64,000 bases of DNA from positions 6,324,001 through 6,388,000 of the forward strand of contig CP075493.1 in the NCBI GenBank assembly GCA_021613535.1, read 5' to 3'. Position numbers and translations under genes: made by a program. Numbering within the stretch: the stretch's first letter is position 1; each line of letters begins with the position of its first letter. This document shows positions 25,407 to 37,187 of the stretch, piece by piece. This DNA comes from Adineta vaga. Taxonomy: Eukaryota; Rotifera. The notes under the pieces are model-generated. The model was not told where the DNA came from, ran no database searches, and saw nothing but the letters and a program-made list of their open reading frames with translations.

Positions 25407-28400
25407 ATGGCTACATGCACGGTTGTTTCTTCTGAGGGTGATGCACCTTCTTTAGTTAAATTACGTATACCATTTCAAAATGATAAACAAAATGAGAAGT
25501 ATCTTTCACGTATTATTCTTGTTATTGATCGATCGGGATCGATGAGTGGAGGTAAAACAAATGATGGAATTTTGTTCTTATTTTTTTCATTTCAAATTAA
25601 ATAGGTCCATGGAGACAAGTTCAATCAGCGGTCAAAGCAATTCAAGAAATGAATCAAATGCTTCAACGAGATCCTAATCAAGAACCGATTGTAATTACTT
25701 ATAACGATAAGATATCAATTACGAATTTAGCTTCGATTGCTACTACAAAAGCTGAAGGTTCGACAGATTTTGTAAAAGGTATTTTTTTGTTTTGTTTATA
25801 TTAGAAATGAAAATTTTTGATTTGTTTTAATTAGCATTTGAACAAGTACGACAAACTGTGAAACAATTAGGTGTTCAAAAACGAGTTGTAATTATTTTTA
25901 TGACTGATGGTTGTGATTCATGTAATCGTCCAAATGCAATTCAAGATGCACAAACTAAATTACGAGTATTTCTAAAAAATTCTCCTACAGATTCTGTTGT
26001 ACATGTCATTGGTTATTCAGCTGAGCATGATTTAAATATGATGACAACATTGAAAAGTTTAGGTTCAACCGATGGTATCTATCGTTATGCAGAGGGTTCG
26101 GTTGGTCTTGATGAAAAATTTCGTGAACTATTTGAACTTGCCGATCTAACAGTAGAATTTTCACTCAAACTACCTGATATTAAAGAACCGATTAAAGTCA
26201 GTGGTGAAATGGTAGATTCCGATTATATCGAAGCCGAATGTTGGTTATCATTAGATCAAAATATCAAACAACCAATTGAAATTATGATTGGAACTAATAA
26301 ACATCATGCCATACCAACATATACTGAACCAGATACAATCTTTCATTTAAAAGCGTTATCAAAACGTACTGGAGAAGTAACAACACAACAGCAATTAGAT
26401 CAAATTCAAAGTGAATTACAAAATATTAAAATGTTTGGAAGTAGTGTCGGAGGAACGAAAGCAGATCGACAAATTGCAATGGAATTTCGTGCTGAACTTC
26501 AAGCACGTTTAGATGCTTTACATACTATTATGGCTGATATTGCACGAGGAACGTTAAATCAAACAGCAGCATTAGCAAAAATGAATGATTTGAGATATGC
26601 AGATAAGTAAGTTGTTCTTGTAAAAAAAATTTTTTGTGTCTTGTAAATGTGTTTCATTATCAAATAGATTTTCGAAATCATCACGTCAACGACGAATGGA
26701 TCAACGTGCTGTTCGTAATCAAGCAAGTTTGAAATTAATCGATTCTAAACTTAATGAACTTAAATTTGATGAAGAAACAGCATTTAATAATGTAGATTTA
26801 ACAACATTTACTTGTTGTTTAACATTGAATAATTGTCAAGATATGATGACCGATAGTCAAGATGATATTATGGGTGTTGGTTTAGTTGTCGAACGACAAG
26901 AACATGTAGTCGATGCACCTACATTAATCTCAGTCAAAGATGTTTCTGTAACTATTCTTTCACGTTCAGCATGTGATGATGCTATCAAAATGAAAATCAA
27001 TATTGGAGATGCTGCAAGACTTCACGGAGGTTTCATTCCATCTAAATCAAATGCACCAACAACAAGTACAAATCTCAATTTGAAAAATGCGACTCATCAA
27101 CCATCGGAATTTACTCGTGGTGTTGCTGCAGAACCTATCAATACATTTTTGCCTCTCTATATTTGTGATGCACATTTTGAACGTGTCAAAGTAATGTTAG
27201 AACCAACGCTCGGTTATCTCTTTACACTTGATATTTGTGGCTATAAAGATGATCAATTACTTGGTCTCTATTCTATTCTTGGTCAGATGATGAATGCAAG
27301 TCGACAAAATGGATCTGAACGTGAAGAAATCATTCTTCGTGAATTTACACGTCTATGTCATGGTCTTCTTCCACGAACACTTCAATATCTTGGTACAGAT
27401 AATGATTTATTGAAAAAATTTCTTGCTACTCCTAATGGTCGTAGTAAAGCTCATATTCAAAATATGATGACACTCTTTGGTTATATTCATGCATTAGGAA
27501 TTGAAACAATCGATGAAACACTTCGTTATGCTATTGTTGAAGAATTATACCGAAGACATTTTTCATATATATATCATGGTACATCAGAAAATGTTATTGC
27601 CGATCATTTGCAAGATTTACTCTATGGTACAAATGAAGATGGTGAAAATACTTCACAAGATATGGATATTAACAATCTATCCTATGTTAAAACAAAAAAT
27701 GATCGAACAAATGATGGTCATTTTGCTCAATATGCTCGATCAGTATTGAAAACAAATACAAAAAGTGTCAAAGTTCCCACTGAAGATCTTGTTATTGAAT
27801 TCGAAATACCAGAACGACCAATTAGTCCAATGAATACTAAAATTTATTCAAAAATGAATGAATTATTATCATCTTTTTCACGAAAACCAATTCAAAATGT
27901 TCTCGATCGATTAGGTATTCAGATGATGGATATTTCCAATGAACACGAATGTCTCATACTTCGATCAATGTTGGTTCAATGTCTTCGTTTTCATTCGAAT
28001 GAATCAATCAATTCTGCGATTTTAAATAAAACATTTTTCAATGCACAAACAGATTATCAAAAGATTCTTGTCGTTGCACATGAAGAATTCGATGCCAATC
28101 GTCAAAAACTAACAATAAATAAAACTGAACAAATTCGTGCTCTAGAAATAGCACGACGAGCGGTTTTAACAAATGATACTGGTGTTTTTCTTGGCAGAAT
28201 GATGGTTTATGCACCTACACGCGGTGGCAAAATTTTTGATACAATAATAAGTTTATTATTGGATCGTAGCCAAAAACAAATACCATTATTAGCAACAAAA
28301 ATAACGGTGATTTTTACCGGTCGTTATAAAGAACATAAAGATGCTGAAAAAGAATTTGATGTATTATGTAATGGTCTTGCCTGGTTTCCTGATCGTTCGA

Positions 28401-28570
28401 TCATCAACCGAGTGAAAGAAGTCTTAGGTGAAGAACAATGGGATGATTTAGAGCGTGTAATGAGAGGTCGTACATGCGGTCATGTTTATCGTTTGTCGGA
28501 TATTCCAAATCGTCATGGTTTTCATAATTCACATCCGAATCCAAAATTAGTTGTGCAATGGCATACATAA
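25407..28570 (+). CDS. Large von Willebrand factor A domain protein, unknown C-terminal region
   Basis: Four exons in phase (25407-25551, 25605-25778, 25835-26606, 26668-28570; 2994 nt, 997 aa). The VWA domain lies at roughly residues 15-230. It has a complete MIDAS-type DxSxS (LVIDRSGSMSGG), a Thr-containing loop (ASIATTKAEGSTDF) and the later Asp in IIFMTDGCDS. There is no signal peptide or membrane segment, so it is probably intracellular. After the VWA come a beta-rich segment and a helical Gln/Ala-rich stretch. About 650 further residues follow without a domain I recognise. They include GRMMVYAPTRGGKIFD and end in a Cys/His/Pro-bearing tail (MRGRTCGHVYRLSDI). The 1.9-kb last exon is unusually long for this window. 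Binding partner and function are unknown. Confidence 0.85.
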
Positions 28571-29191
28571 AGATGCAATTGTGATAATCGACACTTCGAT
28601 TTTTGATAGATGTATAATTTAAATTGAGAATTATGCGTTTTTGTTTTTTTTGGACAGAAGAAATATGCAATTCACAATCGTATCATGTCACCCTAAGTTG
28701 TGAGTTTGTTGATCTATCGAATCAATTATCAGCTTATTTTTATTAATAAACGCTTTTGAACAAAAACTTGATTGTTATCAATATTTCTAAACATTCTACA
28801 GTAAAAATATTACTATTTATTTCAAATGACTTCACTTTTGTTCATATATCAGTAAATTATAAAGAAAAGCAAATGGATTGTAAGAAGATGTCTCTGTTTT
28901 TATTGATTATTTTGAAAAATATTTTGCTAAAAATAGTTCGAGAGTAATGTCGAAACCTCTTCGATAACTCTAAGAATCACATTAAATATATAAATATTCT
29001 TTTAAGTATAGCTATTTTTCTTCCTGTGAAAGTCATTATTTGTTAAAGTGTAAAAGATATGATAAATTCTTACTTTCATTAACGCTTTTTTTATTGTTCT
29101 TGATGAACTAAACACTATGCAAAAGTTCTTATCTAGAAATAAGTAAAACGAAAATCTAAATTACCATAGTTACATAAAATGAAAATGTTCA
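28571..29191. other. Intergenic
   Basis: 3' flank of the VWA gene (AATAAA near 28745) and 5' flank of the next gene. No gene seen. Confidence 0.45.
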
Positions 29192-30862
29192 ATGTACAAT
29201 AGTCTGTATGCTATTCTCATCATACTAATCATTCTCAATTGTAATCAAGTTCGATCTTCTGATCTTTCACATTGTTTCACACATCGTCGACATGATAAAA
29301 CATTCATTGGATATTATTTATTAGGTATCGAACATTCAATTGATAATGAACAAGTATGTGAACATCGTTGTTCTACTAATAATCGATGTTCAATGGCAAG
29401 ATTTAATCGACAATTTCATCGTTGTGATCTCTTTCAAAGTAATCACAAGAATTCTTTATATCGATCTTATCGATCGAATTATATACATTCTAAATCTACT
29501 AATTGTCCTGAAAGAATTCCATTAATATCAAATATTAGACAATTATACAGATCAATTATTCACTGTATTTATGATGCGTATGTTCTCGGATACATTTAAA
29601 TAATTCTTTCATCTTATTTCTCGAATAGTCTACCGTGGCAACATGCTCAACGATCAAATATTTTTCAATCTTATACGCTAATCGGTAATTCCTATTTAGC
29701 TTGTCAAGAACTTTGTTCATCTGTTCGCCATTGTGCCGGTGTTCAATATCACGTAGGAATAATTCATCAAATATTAATCTTCTATTTTTGAAATATGCAC
29801 GTAGACACGTGGTGTACAACGTCATCAATGTCAATTATTACGCTCAACAAAACCATGGGAACTTGTATCAAGTAAAACATGGACTGTATTTGCTAAACGA
29901 TCATGTTACGGAATAATTGATCAAAATGATCCCTTGTCTCATGATCAAATATCCCTATGTAATTTTGAATATTTTGGTCAAGGTCAACAGTAAGCAATGA
30001 TGATGATTGAGCACATGATCTTTATGACTGACTCTGTTCTAGTAAATATGATCGCGAAATCATTCATGCATTATCGCATTTATCTGAAACGCAATGTCAA
30101 TATATATGTTCAACAATGGTGAATTGTATAGTTCGTAGATTAATTTATGTCGTTGTTATCTTTGTCAAGAGAATCTATTTTATTGTAGGGTATTGAATTT
30201 ATTGAAAAAAAATCTCGTAAGTTTAACGAAATATCATCGTTTATTTCATTTCATGTTCGATTAGATTAGATAAATCGAGAATGTCGATGAGTTTACTGAG
30301 ACATTTTCTTCGTCTTGATAATAATCTGATTAAGCAATTAAATGACACATTCATTTGCAATACAATAAAATGTATGTGACGAAAGAATGGAAGGAAGAGT
30401 TCAAAGATCTATTATATTCACATACTGTGATATAAACCAATTAACACCGTTAAACACATCGCGTAGATGTGAAAAGCGTGGTGATTTTCTTGTATAAAAA
30501 AAAGAGAATAGAGCATCAAGCCTTAACTAAGTTTTTTTTGTCCTTGAACATTTTTGAATATTATATAATCTTAATTTTTCTTTTTGTTCTTCGAAGGATG
30601 TATCCTTCTCTCGCCTAATTTCATTCAAAATGATGGTACAATCGATGTTAAATATCATCGTCGTCATCATCTCTTTATGAAAATTTCATGCGGTACATCT
30701 CTATCGGAATGTTCCCTAACTGATCAACATTGTAATTGTCACGAATATCGATGTCAACATGGAACATGTGTATCGCGACAAAAGGAAGGATATTACCATA
30801 TGTTCTGTGATTGTGATCATGGTTTTTCCGGTCAATTATGTGAACAACAAATTCGTGTTTGA
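29192..30862 (+). CDS. Secreted Cys-rich protein with PAN/apple-like segments and a C-terminal EGF-like domain
   Basis: Six exons splice in phase: 29192-29577, 29629-29752, 29805-29989, 30043-30118, 30189-30216 and 30597-30862 (1065 nt, 354 aa). The start is a clear signal peptide (MYNSLYAILIILIILNCN). Next come Cys-rich segments with the spacing feel of PAN/apple repeats (EQVCEHRCSTNNRCSMARF; ACQELCSSVRHCAGVQYH; ETQCQYICSTM). The end is an EGF-like module (CNCHEYRCQHGTCVS, then CDCDHGFSGQLCE). There is no transmembrane segment, so it is probably secreted. Such combinations often mediate protein or carbohydrate binding outside the cell. The assignment of PAN is by eye, and the EGF assignment is firmer. 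The 28-nt fifth exon is a micro-exon that I accept only because it joins both neighbours in frame. Confidence 0.75.
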
Positions 30863-30953
30863 ATACAAATATATATGATAATAAGAGTTGAAAAGAAACG
30901 AACATGGGAGAAAGAGAAAGATATGATTTATTAAATTAGTACATGATACTTGT

Positions 30954-31343
30954 TCAATGACCTGTAGCAAATATCATTCTTACGGCATATTTTAAACAAA
31001 AATTAGGTCCTAGACCATTTCGACGACAATACCGATAGAGAATATTTGCATTACGTTGTGAACGTTTAACAATGGTTGATCTGCGAAGACGATTTTCTTG
31101 CATTAAAGATAATGGTGTCAATGGAGAGTTTTCTATACTTTGATAATCTGTTAAAGCATCGTTGTATTCATTCAAATAAAAAGCTGACTAGAATAGATCG
31201 AAGAAAAAAACATAAAAATATTTTAAGAAATGATTTCTTACTGTAGTAGTTGTGAAAATGAGGACAATGAGAAACATGCACCATACCTATTGAATAAAAT
31301 TATCATTTAAAAAGAAACTAAAGAAAAGTCAATTTACTGTCAT
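30954..31343 (-). CDS. Small secreted prepropeptide, neuropeptide-like
   Basis: Three exons on the minus strand (31343-31338, 31286-31242, 31187-30954) give 94 aa. The first six bases code only Met-Thr. The next exon gives a hydrophobic signal-peptide core (VWCMFLIVLIFTTTT), followed by SAFYLNEYNDALTD. Basic sites RLRR and VKR lie in the middle. Cleavage after VKR would release a 35-residue C-terminal peptide containing two Cys eight residues apart (YCRRNGLGPNFC). I do not recognise the family. The layout (signal, spacer, dibasic site, short Cys-bridged peptide) suits a peptide hormone or a defence peptide, which is inference. The gene is convergent with the PAN/EGF-like gene. Confidence 0.6.
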
Positions 31344-32710
31344 GATTGTTTATATAAAAAAAAAGGAATTTATAATAATAGAAATTGAAGTCGAATTCTT
31401 GTTGATAATTCTTGTCGAGAGACCATCATATTATAAAGAATCCATTTCTTTTTCTCTTCTTCTTTTTCTTCTTCTTTTTTTCTGATTTGTTTTGTTCTTC
31501 TCTATTACTCTGTAGATGTTGAGAAATGTTTTCTTTACTGTTATTGATGCAAAATAAATCAAATGTAAATCAGTCAGGTTAACCAACGATTCAAATGTCA
31601 ACGAAGTGATTCTAAAAGAGAACAATAGAGAAAATCTAAATTATTCTGCTCATCGATGTGATGTGATTTTTCTTTAATCAATGTCGTCAGGGTTCAAACT
31701 AGATTTCTACTCCGATTGCCTTTTCTTTTCCACTTAAAACACGACTAAAGTCTCTTGATCTCTCAACGTACCAATAAAAACAATATAAATTGAGCAATCT
31801 ATAAGCAAATTCCCACTGGATCTTCTTTTTCTCCTCCTACGTCTTGTTTTTTTCTCTCTTCATCTTCCTCCTCCTCATCCTTCTCCTTCGCATCATCTGT
31901 TTCTTCTTGTGTGATACGTCTTTTACAGATGCTCGAACATATCTTACAATTCGTTTCTCGCTTTATTGCTTGACAATTGTGAATCAACAGATCGATGATA
32001 ATAAGATAGAAACGATGATGAGCAACTCATAGACTATCATTGTTTTCTAAAGATGAATGAATAACGAACAAAAAGGAAATGAACAGAGAATCGAATATAG
32101 TCCTTGTTTCCGTATTTAACGAGTTCAACACCCACTCCTACTATATATAATCAATTTGAATAAGTTCCTGTTTGTGATTTCATATTATACAGATTTTAAA
32201 CAATACTATTGAATGTACTACTGTTAGTTGAAAGATAAATATTTATTTTGAATATTTCAATACACAACCTAGTGACGAAAGAAGGTTTTCTCTTTTGTTT
32301 CAAATGTTTATTATATTGAAGTTTGTTTTATTATATACAAGAAACAAATATAAAATTCCATTTAGAAAATCTTTTAAATCAATATTGAATTTCTTTTTAA
32401 TTTTAACTTTTCTTTTTTTCCTTTTTAAAAGAAAACATATGTCTACACAGATCTACCCATCATAGACACTTATCTCTCTTTATTCAACACTTTCTCATTC
32501 ATTTTGTTATTCTTTATCTAAATGATACTCATCATTATTTCCTTATATAAATAAAACAACAAAATATTAAATACAATCACTTTCGAAACTCACAATAAGA
32601 AAAAGAAAACATCATTTTCATATTTTTGTCAACATTTCTTTTTTATTCTAATGGATGGTTATGTCACTGATTGATAGATTTGTGAATATATATATTTCTT
32701 CATATTGAGA
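31344..32710. other. Gene-poor stretch
   Basis: T-rich and (TTCTT)n-like tracts near 31440-31480 and a CTCCTC-rich tract near 31830-31890 create spurious charged ORFs. No supported gene. Confidence 0.45.
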
Positions 32711-32971
32711 TTACAAATCATCTTTGAAACTAAATGGTTTTTCTTTTTCCTCTGCAACTTTTTCAACAGTTTGAGCTAATTCGAAACTTTTTCTCATTAA
32801 TTCTCCAAGAATTTTTCGTTTATTTTCATAATTATTTTCATTTGAAATTAATTTTCTTTGTTTTCTTTTATAATAAATGAATAAATAAATGAGAATTAAA
32901 CAAAGAATAAGAAGACATGAACCAATAATTAATCCTTGAATTATTTCTCGATGTTTTATTAACATTTTCAA
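32711..32971 (-). CDS. Putative small single-pass membrane protein (86 aa)
   Basis: Intronless ORF starting MKMLIKHREIIQ. One strong transmembrane helix at about residues 12-33 (IIGSCLLILCLILIYLFIYY) is followed by a basic KRKQRK stop-transfer and a charged helical tail ending PFSFKDDL. Codon use fits the neighbouring genes. No family recognised. A preceding exon upstream is possible. If this is the last exon of a receptor-type gene, the tail would be cytoplasmic. Confidence 0.5.
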   Translation of the reverse strand: MKMLIKHREIIQGLIIGSCLLILCLILIYLFIYYKRKQRKLISNENNYENKRKILGELMRKSFELAQTVEKVAEEKEKPFSFKDDL

Positions 32972-33155
32972 ATCATTTCAGTTCTTGCGCCAATTCTTTT
33001 TTTCACAATTGAAATTTCTTTCTCTAATGTTCTTCATTGGCATATCTAATAACCAGTCAATTGATGAGGATAAAGAACAGATCGTTACATTGAGATTTTC
33101 GATTTTGTCCTAGACATTTAGTACAACATAAGGTTACTGAGTAAAGCAGAAAACG

Positions 33156-33302
33156 ATGAATAGTTTACTTCTATTAAAAACTGGTCATTTAGCATATTTA
33201 ACACTTCGTTTAAGTTCATCATCGTCATCATCATCAATAAAACCATCGATAATATCTGGTATTCGATATGTTCTTAATCATTATTGGCTTGGATATTTCT
33301 AA
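33156..33302 (+). CDS. Possible 48-aa mini-protein
   Basis: Short ORF starting MNSLLLLKTGHLAYLTLR with a Ser run and ending HYWLGYF. Codon use is typical of real exons here, and an AATAAA follows at 33330-33335, within 30 nt of the stop. It could be a complete small (mitochondrial-type) protein or the last exon of a spliced gene. No homologue is recognised. Confidence 0.35.
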   Translation: MNSLLLLKTGHLAYLTLRLSSSSSSSSIKPSIISGIRYVLNHYWLGYF

Positions 33303-34061
33303 TAGAGATGAAAATGATTTATAATGGTAAATAAAGCTTTTGTCTGTCTGTCTGTCTGCAACATTATTTTAAAACCAGCGCGCGAAATTCCCTTTTCTTT
33401 GTATTTTCGTGCTTAACGAAGCCGACTTTATTTCGTCTAAGTAGATTTGACGAACATGACAGCACGATGATTTGATCACCAAACGAACATTTCGATATTC
33501 ACATTCAGATCAGTGAATAAAAAACACACAACTTTGACGTCATTTTGTTTCGGTAGAAATAAGAAGAAAATCTGTGTCTCCGTCCATTGCCTAACTTCGC
33601 GCTCATTGGTTTCTTGCTTTCAAGTTCGAATTATTGTATGTTTATGTTTTCAGTTACAAAATTTTTGTGCGGTGAGAACGTTTCAAATAGACAGTTTTTT
33701 TTATTGATCTAGCCCTAGATAAATCTGTCGGTGCTCATCAGATAAGCACATAGCATACCACGACTATTTTCGGCTACTGAGGCATAGCTAGGAAATGCAA
33801 AGTATTTGCCGACTCAGTCTTGGGTCGAGTGAATCGGAAGCCGATGAATGTTATCTTGTGTAATAAAAGAAGGTGATTAGAATGTAGCATGCATGAAATT
33901 TCTAATACAATACATGTTAGTTAGTAGAAGAAAAAAAATAGAACGTGTATTGAAAAAAAAACGCGAAATGATTAGTGCAATAGAAAAAAGAGTAATGAAG
34001 TGAAAAAATTGTTTTTTTGCCAAAGTTGGAAAATTGTCGCACAGCAGTCTTTTCGGCTGTA
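33303..34061. other. Non-coding, higher-GC flank beginning with a (TGTC)n tract
   Basis: It starts with TTTGTCTGTCTGTCTGTCTG at about 33342-33360, after which base composition rises above that of the surroundings (for example the CAGCGCGCG motif near 33377). No ORF is supported. It may be one edge of the element discussed for 33340-37945. Confidence 0.4.
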
Positions 34062-34562
34062 TTAATATTCACATTTAATGCAGTAATAATTCTTATTAGA
34101 ACTGTCACCAATACGAACACAGCAACCACCGTGGCCAGCACAACCATAATTCCAGGCATTGGCACAATCAAAATGCCCGGTGCTATAACGATTACGAACT
34201 ATCGTGTAAGTACCATTACGACAGAAAGTAGACTGACTATCACACATGCCGGAACTACCAACACTACCAGTCGCACTGCCAAATGCGCCGATCGGACCAC
34301 TGTTACAGGTCAAACCACAAGTGGCACTACCATCATATGTTGCACCGTTGGTACAAACGTCGGAACAACCAACATTACCCTGACAGACAGAGCTGCCCGT
34401 AGTGCGTTTTTCCAGTAATTCTTCCAGCAATTTTCGTGCCATGTATTGTCTTCGACGAGTGGGGCTTTCGAGCGAATCTTCTTCCATTTCACGTGCGCCA
34501 CAGCATATCGTAGAGAATGCCAAGATTACCAGGAAAAAAGCAGCAGCTTGAATATTGCTCAT
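34062..34562 (-). CDS. Cys-rich secreted prepropeptide, family unknown
   Basis: Single-exon ORF. The Met at 34562 (MSNIQAAAFFLVILAFSTIC) gives a clear signal peptide, better than the upstream in-frame Met at 34610. A charged propeptide follows (EMEEDSLESPTRRRQYM), then LLEELLEKR, a typical processing site. The mature region of about 100 residues has 13 Cys by my count, including a CC pair, and is rich in Gly and Ser. It ends YYCIKCEY. Codon choice and GC are noticeably higher than in neighbouring genes. The layout is that of an exported disulphide-rich peptide (defence, venom-like or structural). I recognise no family and assign no activity. It may be single-copy or part of a mobile island. 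Confidence 0.65.
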   Translation of the reverse strand: MSNIQAAAFFLVILAFSTICCGAREMEEDSLESPTRRRQYMARKLLEELLEKRTTGSSVCQGNVGCSDVCTNGATYDGSATCGLTCNSGPIGAFGSATGSVGSSGMCDSQSTFCRNGTYTIVRNRYSTGHFDCANAWNYGCAGHGGCCVRIGDSSNKNYYCIKCEY

Positions 34563-34683
34563 CTTGTGTGTGATAATTCGGGATGAATATCGATAGACGT
34601 CGGAATACAATATCTATTTTTAAGATTGTGCTTTTAAACTAATAACGCGCTTCTTATATAGCAAATATAGACGATAGTGAGAG

Positions 34684-35122
34684 AGACAAACTCGACGGGG
34701 CAGAGATGAAAAAAATACAAATACAGGTATAGATACAAATACTGGGGCCGTAAGACTCGAAAATACAAATGCACATACATGTACAGGAGGAGAGAGATGA
34801 GAAAAATACAAATACAGGTATAAATGCAGATACTTCGGAGAGGGATGAGAAAAATACAAATCCCGATCCCGATCTCGATACTTCGGAGAGGGATGAGAAA
34901 AATACAAATCCCGATCCCGATCTCGATACTTCGGAGAGGGATGAGAAAAATACAAATACAGGTATAAATGCAGATACTTTGGAGAGGGATGAGAAAAATA
35001 AAAATGCACATACAGGGACAGAGAGACCAGAAAACACAAATTCAGATACGGACGCTGGGGGAGAGGGAAAGAAAAATACGAATGCCTGTACAGTGGGAGA
35101 GAGATTCGAAAAAATACAAATC
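34684..35122. repeat. 48-bp minisatellite array with degenerate flanking units
   Basis: The core unit is 48 nt, runs from ACTTCGGAGAGGGATGAG through GAAAAATACAAATC to a CCCGAT-rich end, and is present in near-perfect copies around 34840-34980. Diverged units lie on both sides. Because 48 is a multiple of 3 and no stops occur, the array is open in several frames on both strands, which explains overlapping long ORFs. I see no start context, splice signals or conservation pattern that selects one frame. Confidence 0.85.
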
Positions 35123-35134
35123 CAGTTAAACGGG

Positions 35135-35183
35135 TGAGACAAGCACACCAAAGTCGCGATTTCGACTTTGCTTGAGGGTCTCA
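35135..35183. other. Interrupted inverted repeat (hairpin)
   Basis: Arms TGAGAC+AAGC+AAAGTCG (35135-35156) pair with CGACTTT+GCTT+GTCTCA (35163-35183), a total of 17 pairs with bulges of 5 and 4 nt and a 6-nt loop. It lies just beyond the minisatellite. Confidence 0.75.
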
Positions 35184-37077
35184 TCAGTTGGCTTAAGTAC
35201 TGAATGAATGATCCAAACGATAATCAAATCAATAGGATACAAGATCTGTCGTTTCACGCAGTGTTAGAATCTGGAATAATGAATAGAATATGATACAAAA
35301 GGCAGCGAAAGGATTGTATGTCCGAGGTGAGGGAAGTGTTAGACTGATTTTAATCATGGAAATGGTGACAGTATATATAGCATATTCATTGGAAAAACAG
35401 AAGTGATTGGTACAAAGTTCAAATCTTCAGGCTTTGCTGATATGTATATGAGAAAGATAGTCGGATTAAGATTAGTTTTTATAGCGATATTTTCGTGGCA
35501 GTGAGAAGGCCGTGCTTGTTGTTGATTGATGCTGAATCGAATTGAAAGGGAAGACGAATTCATGTCAAATAGGATCTCTTCCAGTTCTCTTTCTCGTAGA
35601 GAAGGGTGGGTGTGCGTGTTACATCTATCGAACATTCACACCCGCACACACACCCTCAACATCAACCGACTTACTGTTTTGACTTTTCTTCTTCTTCTTT
35701 TGTACTTGTAGAACTTCAGAAGGTGTTAGTGCAAAACCATCCACCATGTTGATTAAGACTTGTAAAGACAGATCCATGATGAAGTGATGTAATATGGATG
35801 AATTTTACGAGTGAATAATTCTAAAGCAATAAAAATAAGCTGGTAGAAACATTAATGTTGCTGACACGTGTTTGTTTATATAAATATGTAAAGAATTGTT
35901 TGAGTATAAACTTACGACTTTTCTCCATCTATACATCGAAAAGAAATCAAGGAAAATAACGACTATGTTGTTTCTAATGTTCTTAGAGAATACATATACG
36001 AAGAGATATCCAGGGCATATAGTCGAACACATATATTCGTCATCCTTCTTTCATGTTGACATCCTGCAGAATAATAAAAAGAATAATACGAACTAGTTTC
36101 ATGTATGAAATGCGATTTAACGTATAGGATTTAATGGTAGATTCTCTCGCTATTGTTTGAGACACAGATCTACATAAAAAAAAGACGTGTAAAAAGTTCG
36201 AATTCATTTATGTAAAGAATATTCAGAGTGAAACGAAGAGTTAGTCGATTTCGAATAAAATTCTTTATTAAATATTTGAAATAATCGATTGTTTATCTAT
36301 AGTAATCAAAACTTCTATTCATTGTATCCTGTATTATTAGAATTATAGCCATTTATTCTTTGAATAGTATATTGTTCTCAACCTTTTATAGCAATAAATT
36401 TTTACGAAAGTGTCGAAATGAAAGGATGATACTTCGAAATGCTTGTGTACAGGAAAAATCGGACTAAGACTAAAGACTGTATTCTTTAACGGCATAACCA
36501 TCTATCGAACTGTTAGGTCTTTTGTTTCTTGAAATAATTGATCTTGTTAACTATTAATAATATAACTAAACATAGATGAAACGAAACAGAGACAGCATTT
36601 GTTAAAATAGAAAGAGTTATAGGAAATAATAAGATCGGAAATATTAGTATAAAACTTTGATTAGTATCTTGTCTTCGATGCGTTCTCAATTAATAATGAC
36701 TTAGTTCGAAGTTACTTTATTAAAGATGTAAATTAGTACAATAAGCACATTCAATGGAAGTTATTCGTTTCCTTATTTCTTTCCACAAACAGAAACTACA
36801 ATTGTGTGACATGCATTGAAAATTTATCATCAAAATGATTTCTTTGAGACAAACGTCATGTTTAAATTTCATTTGTTGTTCTATTTGCAATTGCAGTCAT
36901 TGATGGTGAATAGTCTCAGCTCTTTTTTGGTTTGGAATATCTTTGTTGATAGCTATTTTTCATTATTTCATCGCTATCATCCATTAAGCTTACGTATATT
37001 CCTAAAACATCTCTATACGAATTAGTCTCATCGTTTCGTCAAACTGATAGCCTGCGCTTTATCTTCATGTAAATGAA
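35184..37077. other. Gene-poor stretch
   Basis: No supported gene. The ORFs here (for example 35354-35635 minus) lack domain or codon support. Confidence 0.4.
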
Positions 37078-37187
37078 ATGGGAAAAGTTTTAGAAGATGA
37101 ACAAAATAATAAATTAAATCAAACAAAACATCATTTGAAAATTAATGAAGAAACAATTATTAAAACAACTAGCGAAGATACCTGCTG
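37078..37187 (+). pseudogene. Coding-like fragment cut off by a composition break
   Basis: ATG 37078 opens a Lys/Glu/Asn/Thr-rich segment (MGKVLEDEQNNKLNQTKHH) with typical local codon use for about 37 codons. Near 37187 the sequence changes abruptly to a C-rich composition with no coding pattern. It looks like the start of an exon interrupted by an insertion, or the end of one lacking its donor. No family recognised. Confidence 0.3.

Noticed and set aside
34017-34418. 133-aa plus-strand Thr-rich ORF
   Set aside because: Antisense shadow of the Cys-rich prepropeptide gene.
34634-35184. Overlapping long ORFs on both strands (122-176 aa)
   Set aside because: They are products of the stop-free 48-bp repeat; nothing selects one frame.
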